DNA of 64,000 nt from Ascarosepion bandense. Its lineage: Eukaryota; Mollusca; Cephalopoda; Sepiida; Sepiidae. Both the position numbers and the translations under genes were made by a program. Positions 54,821 to 64,000 of the stretch are shown here, one piece after another. Position 1 is the first letter of the stretch. Each line of letters starts with the position of its first letter. The stretch covers positions 1,359,001-1,423,000 of the forward strand of contig JBBBDQ010001939.1 in NCBI GenBank assembly GCA_037127315.1, read 5' to 3'. Below the pieces are notes generated by a model. That model was given only the letters and a program-made list of their open reading frames with translations. It did not search any database and was not told where the DNA came from.

Positions 54821-55602
54821 CAGTCAGTCAGTTAAGTGCCATACGTGATATACGCTTGAGCGATCATGTCTCGAAAGTGACATGACTGAATGGGCAGAAG
54901 ATTATTCCCGCAGTAGGCTGCCATTACTTTCTGTGGTAGACTGGTTGCCAACCAAGGCTATATAATTATAGCGAAGAAAATGGCGACTTACCTCGTCAAA
55001 TCAAGCGACAGCGCGTCGCGTTAATACTATGACGGAAAATGCGGCCAAAAAGAAAATTACAAACTCAAACAGAAAAAAGGGGCACATATTCCGCATAACA
55101 TTCTGAAGATGGAATATTTAAAATTAAAAAAAAACAAAAAACAAGTCCGTCGCAAGACTCGCTATAAAAATATATGTAATATTTAGCATCCTCTCTGAGT
55201 TGTTGGCCAATGGAAAAAACTGATTGGCCGATAAAAGCAGTCGTTGTTCTTGAAGTGGGGGAAGAAAGTTTTTTGGGTCTGACTGGTTACATGGATAGCG
55301 GTTTGTGAGATTGTACTGGTGAATTGAATTTTCAGCAGTTTCTTTTTCTGGCCCGATATTTGAGTATGAACTTTATGTGATTTTTCTCTGCGTTGTGGAA
55401 GTAATTTGCAAGAAAATATTTCCTTGCAATACCAGATTTCCTACAATAATCTAATCTATCCTTTTATTTTACCTATAACCGGAGGGAAGAGATGGGTTAA
55501 TGCCTTTCCCAAGGATATTTGAGCATAAATGAACGAATTCAGCTGAGATCCGAATTCGGTTATCCAATCACTCATTCTGAGTCAATATCCACTGCACCAC
55601 AA
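54821..55602 (-). mobile_element. tRNA-derived SINE, copy 3, split by an insertion
   Basis: The 3' part on the plus strand, 54821-54967 (CAGTCAGTCAGTTAAGTGCC, then GTAGACTGGTTGCCAACCAA), and the 5' part, about 55456-55602 (AATCTATCCTTTTATTTTAC to GATATTGACTCAGAATGAG read in reverse), form one SINE like those at 9 kb. Box A and box B are readable on the minus strand (CAGTGGATATTGACTCAG; a GATCTCAGCTGAATTCG-like B box, decayed). The two parts meet at the expected site once the roughly 490-bp insert is removed. Confidence 0.8.
54968..55455. mobile_element. ~490-bp insertion inside SINE copy 3, unknown class, promoter-like motifs
   Basis: This sequence interrupts the SINE between CTATA and AATCTATCC. 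It carries a CCAAT box in both orientations (TTGGCCAATGG and CTGATTGGCCGATAAAAG near 55200-55240), a TATA-like GATAAAAG just after, and a GC-bearing stem GCGACAGCGCGTCGC near 55005. No open frame stands out. A solo LTR or another small promoter-bearing element is possible, but I see neither convincing TG..CA ends nor a clear target duplication. Confidence 0.5.
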
Positions 55603-56337
55603 TGCACATAAATTCATAAAGTTGGCACCATATCTATTTATTTTGTAACAAAATACAAAAATGTAGCACAAAGCCTAAAGGAAGGATGGAGAAAGGATGG
55701 CCATTTCCTATCTTATCATTAAACTTAGCTAGCTACAATCACTGATCTAAACATACTAAAATTACAGCTACTATTATACCCCAGAATCTACACGAAGCCC
55801 TAACTTGACCCCATATGTGCAGTTCTTGTCTGTGGGGTTAAAGGGAATAAAACAATTTAAAAATCTAAACCCCAATGTTTATTCACATTATGAAAATCTA
55901 TTTACAAGAAACTAAAAAAAATAGAGTTAGTAATACCCTCTACACACAATCTTCATAGAAGCATCAGTTAACTGGATGAAATCAATGCGAAACTTTAATT
56001 ATATAAAACACTCATTCATTCAACCACTCAAACACACATTCATTCAAACACATCAACAAATACAAAAAAGTAAACCCGAAATACGAAAAGCGTCTTGCAT
56101 CCACCAGAGAACTGTCATCTCTGGACATCTAACAGAAGGGTGTAGGAAATAAACTAAAGAAAGTTGGGGCAGAAATAAAAGAGGCCTATGAGCTTTCATT
56201 CCAAAGTTAAGTAAACTTTAGAAGAAGCAACTAAGGACAATAAACAACCCTTTTGGACTAGGTTGTAAATGTTGAATCTAGTTAGAATATATTAATGTCT
56301 AACCCGCATGAAAGTGCTACGCTAAATCGGCCCCTCT
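55603..56337. other. No recognisable gene
   Basis: AT-rich DNA with a few GC-richer patches (near 55790-55840). No element identified. Confidence 0.4.
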
Positions 56338-56862
56338 TATCTGGTCGGGTGCTCCTGCTCTCTTGATGTTCTCAACAAAATCCAAAAGAGGATTTGCAAT
56401 ATAATCGATCCTGACTTGGCAGCCTGCCTTCAGTCACTTTCTCACCGAGGTGATGTACCTTCTCTCTATCTTTTCTACAAGGATTTTCATAACAAATGCT
56501 ATGATGAGCTTTTTTTTCCCTGGTTCCCTGACTACATGTATTTATGCATACTACAAGATTGGTATCTAGATCCCACCCTTTTACCATCGAAATTGTTAAA
56601 TGCACCCGTCACTTCTACTTTAATAGTTTCTTTTCCCACACTTCCTGTTTGTGGACGTCTCTTCCACTTGCTTGTTCATCTGATAGCCACAATCTCTAAA
56701 AGTTTAAATGCAATATCAATTGTCATCTTCTATCTACTTGATTCCAATCCCTCACTTATCTTTCTTCGACATCTCTTGTACCTTGTTTTCTCTCTCACTA
56801 TAACCCCATGCACACCAGTGGCGGTCCTGCCTTGCTTGGGAGTGAAATGATTATAAAAAAAA
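56338..56862 (+). pseudogene. Jockey-like LINE, C-terminal coding end and 3' tail (5' truncated)
   Basis: The frame of 56416-56850 reads LAACLQSLSHRGDVPSLYLF (numbering begins in ACLQSLSH) and YKDFHNKCYDELFFPWFPD. It ends with CTPVAVLPCLGVK, read straight through the terminal signature CAGTGGCGGTCCTGCCTTGC. The tail is GAAATGATTATAAAAAAAA. It aligns with 17290-17790 and is a short 5'-truncated insertion. Confidence 0.8.
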
Positions 56863-57224
56863 TTTTAAGGAAGAGTTTTTCAATTAAACAATTCTACATG
56901 CTTCAAAAAACCAATAATGATCTGGCCAAACTTTCAAGAAGCTGAAATGATTAAAAAATGTTAAATTTCGAAAGTGTTCACCACACAAACAATGAAAAAC
57001 ATTTTAAAATACTGAGGTGACTGAAGCACTGTGGAGTTCACGTTGTTTAAGGTTAATTGACGATTTGAAAATGAAATGGATTGCAGCATAATTCTTCTCT
57101 CGTTTGTTCATACAAGATTAAAAAGTAATTTAAATGTGTGCCACGATTTGAGATATAGACCCCTGCTTTATCCAGTTTTTGCAAATTAGCACCAGTAAGG
57201 CAACTAGGACAAGGCAACTGCCTC
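56863..57224. other. No gene; small match to 17846-17890
   Basis: TGTGGAGTTCACGTTGTTTA and GACGATTTGAAAATG near 57024-57074 resemble GGAGTTCAAGTTGTCGAAAG and GAAGATTTGAAAATG at 17848-17882. In both places they lie downstream of a Jockey-like 3' end. The rest is unassigned. Confidence 0.4.
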
Positions 57225-57380
57225 AAGTACAATTCATAGTGTAGACCATCTAATCTCGGAGATTTGTTCTGGCCAACACGCCTCAACACGTCCCAGATTT
57301 TTAACTCTGTAATGAGATCCTCGCACCCAGCCACCTTGAGGCGAGAAAAGTCAGCCAAATAAGCATAAAAAAGCCTCACA
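57225..57380 (-). pseudogene. Tx1/L1-like LINE RT fragment
   Basis: The minus-strand frame opens LFYAYLADFSRLKVAGCEDL, then ITELKIWDVLRRVGQNKSPR and LDGLHYELYLR. It matches the N-terminal RT of the LINE at 13.38-13.53 kb (SHLADFSRLSSTEATICEGE; KEVGSGKFPGLDGLSYELYL). K-S-P-G-L-D-G has become K-S-P-R-L-D-G. After ELYLR the homology to this family stops. Confidence 0.7.
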
Positions 57381-58914
57381 TATGCCCATGTTTATAGTCA
57401 CGGCCTGTTTATTCCGGCAATGTGATGTATGAATCATATCATTTGGGCGCATTCCTAACTTCATTTACACGCAATTCAACAGTCATATTCGTCACCTTGG
57501 AAGACATTCTTTTCAACTCTACTTAACTACCAGAGCTTGATGCTTCTGGATAAGCAAGGAGGCCAACTCTGCTCTCGCTTAAGGCTACATTTCCACTATA
57601 ATGAGATTTAATCACCCGATCAACTTTTTTCTCACGTGCTATAGTCGCTGCTAATCTAACTAAATTTAGTCAACAACTATAATTGGCCTTACCTACCATG
57701 CCTCATATTGCCGTGCAACCAACCCTGATCCAGCAACTGTTAATACCCTCTTTGCTTTGGAGAAATTTTAGGGATTCTCAACATCTTTTCCATTTACACT
57801 TCTTATGTTTGATACTACAGATCTTTATTTTTTTTAGAATAGTCCAGAGCCTTTTCAACCTGTTCCTTAGATATGTGGCAGACATCTTTCCCAAGGACAT
57901 GAGGTGATGAGATATTTTTCATTTTAACTGCTTTGCCTGTGTTTTATGGGTTTCTTTGCCTTTTTGATGTGTCATGTTTTTGTGGCAACTGCAAAGGAGT
58001 GGAAATGGAGGTGGATGCTGGTGTGTTTGAATTTGTTTTTTTCTTTTTGAATGAGGTCATTTTTGAGGAAGCAGGAATCAAGATCATGTCATTTGTGGCG
58101 GGACCATGATTTTCTTTTAAATGATGAGGAAGGCAAAACAGAGGAAAAGGAGCCTGGCACCTCCTCTGGCTTTGGTTTCTTCTCTGGCTTTGCATCTTAC
58201 ACCTTTAATTTTTGAAATTGCTGAATTTTTTCCCAGCTTGCTCACATTTCTTTTGAGTTTCTGTCAAAGTTGATCTATACACCACTAGGGCATCATCCTT
58301 AGAGCTGGTAGAAGAAGTGAGGCTGTTGGTGACTATTGCCTTGACTGGGATAGTCAGCTAGGTGCTCTTATATTATAAGGAAGGAACCTCAAATACTGCT
58401 ACTCTGGTCCTGTGCCAACCCTCGTATATAAGGTCTTTAGTTATCAACTTTGACTGTGAGCAGAGTATGTCCCACATGATAAAACAGGTCCCTTCAATGA
58501 CTCTTTGAAGTTTGGCCCCTAGGGACATCAATGATCAGATCACTGCATCTTTCATGGAGCGACAAATTTTGTGCAAATGCGTGTCCACCACAAAGACCCA
58601 CACCATTTTCTTTTATGAGATGTTCATAATGCTTGGCCCTTTCCAAAAATTCTTAGTTGTTAATTACACAAGTTGGGAGAGAGACTTCTGATATGAGGGC
58701 AATTCACAAGTGGTCATGTTAGTGCCTTGCTTGATTTGGGAATGCTCTTGATTTGTTACTATTATCTTTACAGTGTTCTTCCTTATTATTTTGAGTTATT
58801 TCTTTTTTTATTGGGTGAGAAGCAGACCCAAAAAGGACTTTCCTTACTAACCAACTTTTGTCAGCTATTTTTCTAATATCCTCCAAAAAGTGCCAAGTGT
58901 AAAAAATTTTCATG
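57381..58914. other. No confident gene; possible LINE ORF1-like remnant on minus strand
   Basis: Minus-strand frames at 57944-58195 (Lys/Pro/Ser-rich) and 58719-58913, plus a readable piece between them (IKENGVGLCGGHAFAQNLSL near 58600), have the basic composition of a LINE ORF1 and lie upstream of an RT fragment on the same strand. No diagnostic motif is visible. Confidence 0.3.
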
Positions 58915-59790
58915 TAAACAAAAAATAAAACATAAAATCAAAAAGAAAAATTATTTCTTCTACAAAGAGAAGTTAAAAATAAAACAAATCAACAACACAA
59001 AAATAAAGATAAGGAAAATTAACAATACAAAATAAAAATATATATTACAATAAAGAAAAAACTATTTGACATAAATTGAAAAAAGCTAAATAAACTTTTC
59101 TAATTTATAATAAATTGGAGTGAAATAAAATACTGAAATAAAATTATGTAAAATAAAATTCACCCAATGACAAAAAAGGAAATTAAGGTTCACCAAAAAA
59201 AAAAAACGTAAAATTTGGCAAAAGATGAAAACAAAAAATAAAATTTTGCTGAAAAGAAAGTTCAGTGAAGAAACAAGAATTAAATTTCACTGAAAATAAA
59301 GCCCAGAAAACAACAAAAATTAAACTAAAGTTTAAAAAATAAATTTGAAATATTAAACAAAAGCAAAAATCTGGGAAAACCCCTCAAAATAAAATAAATG
59401 CTAGTTCAAAGCAAAGAAGGAAAAACTGAAAAGATTTAATGATTGACAAGAAAATTAACTAATCAAAATGTCAAAAACATTAACAAAAAAACCGTTTTCT
59501 CTTCTAAAAAGTCCCATAAGTTATTTTAAATAAGGGCAATAAAAAAGATAAACAAACTATAACCACAAATGAATTAAAACAAAAACAAAACAGTAGTCTG
59601 GTAAAACTGTTAAACCAGAAAAATAAAACCAAAGCCAGTGGCCAAAGATGACAGGTAAATAAAAAATAAAAAAACTGAAAAAAAATTCAAAAATTAAATT
59701 CAAACAAAAACTAAATAAAAAAATAATGAAAACTAAATTAAATAAACTAAACTGACAGTTTTTGTGCTAAAAATGGAAGTGTTGTCTAAA
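58915..59790. repeat. A-rich low-complexity tract, ~850 bp
   Basis: Dense AAAATAAA and AAACAAAA runs with strong A over T asymmetry on the plus strand. No single period is evident. Confidence 0.7.
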
Positions 59791-60224
59791 ATGGTTACAA
59801 TTTAATGAAACTTGAAACAACTCCACTAGTTAGAAAATAGGTCAAATTTTCTCAGTAACAGGACTTCAAAGGTATCATGGTGAAGAGCTCATCTAAACAA
59901 TTACCATGAAAGTATTTATAGAAAAGACACAAGGAGAAAACCTACAGTGGTAGGAAAGTGACTGAAAATAAGATGCCAGGTCAGCATTAATAATATTGGT
60001 AATTCTATTTTAGATTTTATCAAGAAGCTATAGATAAATAGCACCAGACCATATGTGGCAGCAAAGTAAGTATGGACAAATGGTAAACTAATAGATATGT
60101 AGGATAGATTATGGAGAGCAAATTCTTTGGACATCAGCTGCCATTTTGACCTTATTGGAGTAAGTAAATAGTTGTGTTGTCAATGTAAATACCAAGTTGA
60201 GAGCTGATGTCACCAGGAAGATTA

Positions 60225-60847
60225 TTAACGGAAATTTAAACAAAGTAGGACCAAAGATAGAGCATTAGTATGAAAGGATCTAGGTGAGTAGCTATCCAGG
60301 AAAACTTTCATTTCACAATTTGATAGGAAAAACTGAATCAGCTCAAAAATTTGTTCAAAGACACCATAACTCTTCAACTTGTGGAGAAAACCTGTATGCC
60401 AAACCTTGTCAAAAGCTTTTGAGATGTCCAAAGTTATAGTCAAGGCTGCACTGTTTTTATCTTGAGAATGGTAGTATCTTACCACAATTATCCTCAGTAC
60501 ATCAGCAGTTGACCCGAAGAAATGAATATTACTTGTCAAAAAAAGGCTATGCAATGAGAGATTCTTAACCAATTCAACATTGAATAGGCCCTCTAGAAGC
60601 TTCAAAAAAGAAGTAGACAGCTAACAGGTTGATAGTTGAAAGGGTCAGAAAGTTCACCTGAACTCTTAAAAACTGAAACAACAGATGATGACTTCCAGCA
60701 AGCAGGAAAACAAGAGGCAATAGAGTTTAGAGAGAACAGGAGCCAGTTCAAGAGTACACTTCTTAATGACTATTACAGAGATACCATCAGGTTCACATGC
60801 TTTGTGGGAATCTAGGTTAGGGATAATAGCAGAAACCATAGAAGAGG

Positions 60848-60902
<55 letters not shown>
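60225..60902 (-). pseudogene. Jockey-like LINE RT
   Basis: The frame of 60666-60902 has SMVSAIIPNLDSHKACEPDG, then ISVIVIKKCTLELAPVLSKL (RT motif 1). The frame of 60225-60605 has GLFNVELVKNLSLHSLFLTS, GSTADVLRIIVVRYYHSQDK, ALTITLDISKAFDKVWHTGF (first catalytic Asp intact) and EMKVFLDSYSPRSFHTNALS, where homology to the P-Q-G-S region is lost. The YADD motif is not readable. The N-terminal Ile-Tyr run comes from the (TA)n tract. Confidence 0.8.
60849..60899. repeat. (TA)n microsatellite grown inside LINE coding sequence
   Basis: A 51-bp pure TA tract sits exactly where sister copies encode SDIYITPS (minus strand ATATATTA-type codons for Ile-Tyr-Ile). Flanking LINE residues continue in frame on the 3' side. 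Confidence 0.9.
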
Positions 60903-61236
60903 TCAACATAGACTAAGTGAGAATTTAGGCAGGAATACTCCAGATGAATCAAGAGTAGTTTGAGAAGAATTTATAGGTGAAACATTCAACTTTATCTTCA
61001 GATGTTAACACCTCAAATTGATTGAAAAGAGACCTTAAACATATTTAATACATTGCTAGTAACCACATGACCAAAGATATTAGATGTAATGTAGTACCTC
61101 ACTCTCTCAGTAAACATGGACTCATTTGCATTTACTAAGCAGCAACAAACAGGTATCTGTTGTTACAGAAGCTGTCATGCTGGTATATCTAAACATAGTG
61201 GTTTCTGCTGGTGTGAACCATGGGAAAAATTAAGTT

Positions 61237-62010
61237 TCACCTGGTATTTCCTAGAAGGAATGAAAGCATCCATGCTGACTTTGACTCAAGAAGAAACTTC
61301 AATGGGGCAGTTCTCAATTTGAAGTTTAAATGTGTTAGTTCAAGGGGCATCAAGAAGAAAATCCCAGAGTGAGTCCCAATCAGCATGCTAGTGACAGAAA
61401 GAAGTCTTATGAATAGGAGGTTCCCATTTAATAGATGATTAGAATGTAATATCAATAGATACTACATAAGGACATGAGTTTCCATGAGGGCAGTGTTGCA
61501 AAGCTTGGCAAGAGTGAGGAGAGAAAGTAATAAATAAATCAAGTAAAGAAGCCTGTTGCTCAGTTTTGCTAGGAAAATCCATGATTTAAGTAAGGGATTG
61601 AGTAATGAAAAAATTCAGTGTCTGAATACCAGCAACATCAGTACCTTTAGAATGTTTAAGCAACATGTGATGCACACTAAAATCACTGAAGACAAAGATA
61701 TTTGCAGATGCATGGAGAGAGAGAGTATCTTTTCTATGCTGTCAAAGATTATGTCCAATGTACTGCAGTCTTGAGAAAAGAGTAAGCAATAAAAGAAAAC
61801 ACAATAGCTAGCAATATTAATGAAAGACAAAAGCAAACAAAAGAGTTGTTTGGAGGCTTGACAGATAATTCCTTTGCCGTCAGAAGATTATGTTGGATAT
61901 AAACACCAAGATCATGCATGTGAGTGCTGGATTCTTTTTGGCAAAGGGGAAGACAGCCTAGAACAGAAAATTTATTGGTAGCAATAGAAGAATTTGGTTT
62001 CACAATACAA
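61237..62010 (-). pseudogene. Jockey-like LINE endonuclease
   Basis: Minus-strand pieces: LGVYIQHNLLTAKELSVKPP, NNSFVCFCLSLILLAIVFFY (frames joined by eye across a shift), SQDCSTLDIIFDSIEKILSL, and later SNHLLNGNLLFIRLLSVTSM. The last lies where the S-D-H catalytic motif is expected (here S-N-H), followed by W-like LIGTHSGIFFLMPLELTHLN. The pattern is that of an APE-type endonuclease of Jockey LINEs, including the Y-R-x-P-S-S-Q-D-C-S segment, here partly decayed. Confidence 0.6.
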
Positions 62011-62040
62011 CGATATCTGGTGGGGTTTTTAAATGCAACT

Positions 62041-63425
62041 ACAAATCTATTATTGAATAAGAATTTTTCATTAGATCAAATTTTCATTTAATTTTTTTAA
62101 TCATATTTTTTTTCAAATCAACCATTATAAATCTTTTTCCTACAATTATCTCATCCAACATTCTATATATTAATTTTTTTTTTTACAAGCATTTTAATTT
62201 GATAACTGACCATAGCAGAAAAAGAGAGAAAGAATTTTGAAAAATAGAGACAAAAGTAAACTTCAATTCAAACTAAAACTGCAATGCTTGGTTCAAAGCT
62301 GCATTTTGAACACAGCATTTTATCTGCTGCACTTCAAACTGAGAGCATTAATACATGATACATTCTGATAAAAGTGAAAATGTTGCTGAAAAATTTGGAT
62401 AAATAACCAGTCATGTGAAGTGTAACACTCTAAAATAAAAAAAGACGTCAGACTATTGAGAAACTTACTGAAAGATTTTTTTATAATCTTCAATAAAATA
62501 AAAGAACAGAAATGATGCAATTAGCATTTTGAATAAGTTGTAAAATAAATTTCAAAAACTTTCATATATTAACCAGGAAAATGATCAAATACTTTTTAAG
62601 AAGTTTTATAAAAAATGACCTGTCACTCTGTAATAGAAAAAAATATTCCAAGATTTATTTAATGTGGTATCAACACAATTTTCACATGATGGGTATGCCC
62701 AAAAAGTGGAGTTATGAGCCTTGAACTGATAGACAGAAGACATGTTTAGCAATCTGCCTTTTATATAGTAAATATATTTATCTACACTCCAACTTGAATG
62801 GAATATAAGACAAAGTTTAAAGTAGGAGCTCATGCATTCATGGACTAGGGGTAAAATTTGTTCAAGCCACTTCAGCATTTTGGAGTGCCTCAGGCTATTA
62901 CAGATAAATTCTAGGCCTCTCAAAGTATAAAAATTTATCTGGAAAAAATTACAATTTTATGCCTCTTACACTTACCTAAAATCAAAAACTTTAATTAATG
63001 ATGTATTTGGAGGGCCTTTTCACAATAAACATTGATTTGAGCCTAGCAATGTTATGTTTAGTTAAGGGTAATAAAATTTTAATGTTTTTAAAAAAATTAT
63101 TGAGAAGGAAAACTGCATTATTTTCTACTAATCAAAAACAAAGTGTTTAAACTCATAAATTGAAATGGTAACTGAGTGATTCTGGCAACCTAAATATAAT
63201 CACTATTCATTCACACATCATCAGGATGAACACTCACAGACATAGGGAAAAACTTAATAATTAACATTTATAGCTGAGAACAAAAGATTCCAAAACAGTA
63301 AGTGGCTAATCAATACTACAGATAACATGACCAAAACCAAAAACTAATAAATTTTCTTAAAACTGTTATCGTTCTCAGTCTCTTTGGATCCTGGTTTCTT
63401 AATGTTTTCTTTCTCCCCAGTATTT
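62041..63425. other. AT-rich DNA, no confident gene
   Basis: The longest frame is on the minus strand, 62606-62923 (105 codons: ICNSLRHSKMLKWLEQILPL, then SSVYQFKAHNSTFWAYPSCE). It opens just after a TTTTTTCCAG splice-acceptor-like sequence (about 62937-62946). Such a frame length is not surprising by chance over 64 kb and I recognise no family. The rest is empty. Confidence 0.35.
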
Positions 63426-63429
63426 TTTC

Positions 63430-63512
63430 AGTTTCTTTCACACACAATCACCCCTCTGTCTTAGTGGCTTTATCACCTTGTTTGGGATGAACTGATAACA
63501 AAAGAAAAAATC
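63430..63512 (+). mobile_element. Diverged Jockey-like LINE 3' terminus
   Basis: TTTCACACACAATCACCCCT, then TCTTAGTGGCTTTATCACCT and TGTTTGGGATGAACTGATAA follow the terminal pattern at 56797-56857 (TCTCACTATAACCCCATGCA, CACCAGTGGCGGTCCTGCCT, TGCTTGGGAGTGAAATGATT). Old copy, little else retained. Confidence 0.5.
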
Positions 63513-64000
63513 AACTTCAAAGAGGTGCAAATCAATCTTTTGTCACATCATCACATTGCTGCTACCAAAATTCCTCATTCAATCTTTGTTGATATAAACA
63601 TTCTTTACGATTATTACAATGACCTCTACTACTGACAGGTCAAAATTTCACAATTATGAGAGAAATTTCGCTCTACCACTTTAACAAAAAATATTTTTAA
63701 CCTTATCAATTATAAGTTCTATTTTTTAAATGAATTTCTCTTTCAGTCAGTTAATTGCACAATGACTGAGGCTTAGGTCTTACAAAAAGCTGATGACCAC
63801 AATTTTTTTGTCTATTCATTTGTACTGTTCAACATTGTTGGCAACAACTCCTTCAGAGACATTCAAAAGAAGCAGTTTCAATACAGGCAGTAGAACTTTC
63901 TTCTATTTCTCAGAAGATAATTCTGAGAAAAAAAGAAATGAATGATTTAACAAATCCTTGTAACAGACCAACCCATGGATAGGAAAAAAAAAAAAAAAAA
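63513..64000. other. AT-rich end of window, no gene seen
   Basis: No recognisable feature. The window ends in a run of A bases (63984-64000). Confidence 0.5.

Larger units (their letters stand above)
59830..62040 (-). mobile_element. Jockey-like LINE with endonuclease and RT remnants
   Basis: Right to left: endonuclease (62.0-61.2 kb), RT (60.9-60.2 kb) and the C-terminal part (60.2-59.83 kb; LTWHLIFSHFPTTVGFLLVS matches the LQSLSHRGDVPSLYLF region of other copies). It is the only Jockey copy here that keeps part of the endonuclease. All frames are shifted or stopped and divergence from the copies at 22 and 27 kb is high. The 3' signature is not recognisable beyond 59830. Confidence 0.75.

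Noticed and set aside
54968..55010. ACTTACCT as a U1 snRNA 5' end
   Set aside because: Only eight bases match; the rest of the insert does not resemble U1 snRNA.
62606..62923. Possible terminal exon with upstream TTTTTTCCAG acceptor
   Set aside because: Frame length is within chance expectation for 64 kb, no homologous family recognised, no matching upstream exon seen.

Overview
The window is eukaryotic, AT-rich and repeat-dominated. I find no intact host protein-coding gene; nearly everything recognisable is transposable-element debris or tandem repeat. The mix fits a metazoan, most likely a mollusc and perhaps a cephalopod: Jockey-like LINEs, Tx1/L1-like LINEs, Ty3/Gypsy elements, a Penelope-like element, Helitrons, tRNA-derived SINEs and a 5S-rRNA-derived SINE. 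The host assignment is inference from repeat families recalled by eye, not from a host gene.

Layout. 1-10 kb: AT-rich intergenic DNA with a 5S-headed SINE (1767-2032, 13-bp target-site duplication), a second 5S-like fragment on the minus strand, a Tx1-like LINE scrap, a fold-back repeat, a Penelope-like GIY-YIG domain split into two opposed halves, a minus-strand Gypsy gag/protease remnant (5.7-8.4 kb) and two tRNA-SINEs. 10.5-13.8 kb: 5' two-thirds of a Tx1-like LINE (ORF1, endonuclease, start of RT) on the plus strand; its RT continuation lies inverted at 15.3-16.3 kb. 16.3-19 kb: a Jockey-like LINE and part of a Gypsy pol.

14.5-54.5 kb is the main structure. It is a degenerate head-to-tail array of a large repeat unit of about 3.5 kb, which I divide into modules K-L-A-B-C-D-E-F-G-H-I-J and then K again. 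The cleanest unit-to-unit spacing is 3516 bp (anchor at 38861 and 42377). About seven to nine partial units are visible, broken up by Jockey LINEs, two Gypsy elements (33.5-38.3 kb), a Helitron (30489-31196), a long-TIR MITE (42731-43522), a second degenerate Helitron, and inverted pieces of the unit itself that form palindromes near 44.2-45.4 kb and 50.2-51.2 kb. A recent tandem duplication, with the LINE already inside, gives near-identical segments at 21.45-24.9 and 26.5-29.97 kb.

54.5-64 kb: further LINE/SINE debris, including a minus-strand Jockey element with endonuclease and RT (59.8-62.0 kb) whose coding region carries a grown (TA)n tract, and an 850-bp A-rich tract. The elements do not form a pathway. 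They record successive insertion, local tandem amplification and inversion. Such a locus could be a macrosatellite or a piRNA-type cluster, but the sequence alone does not show this.
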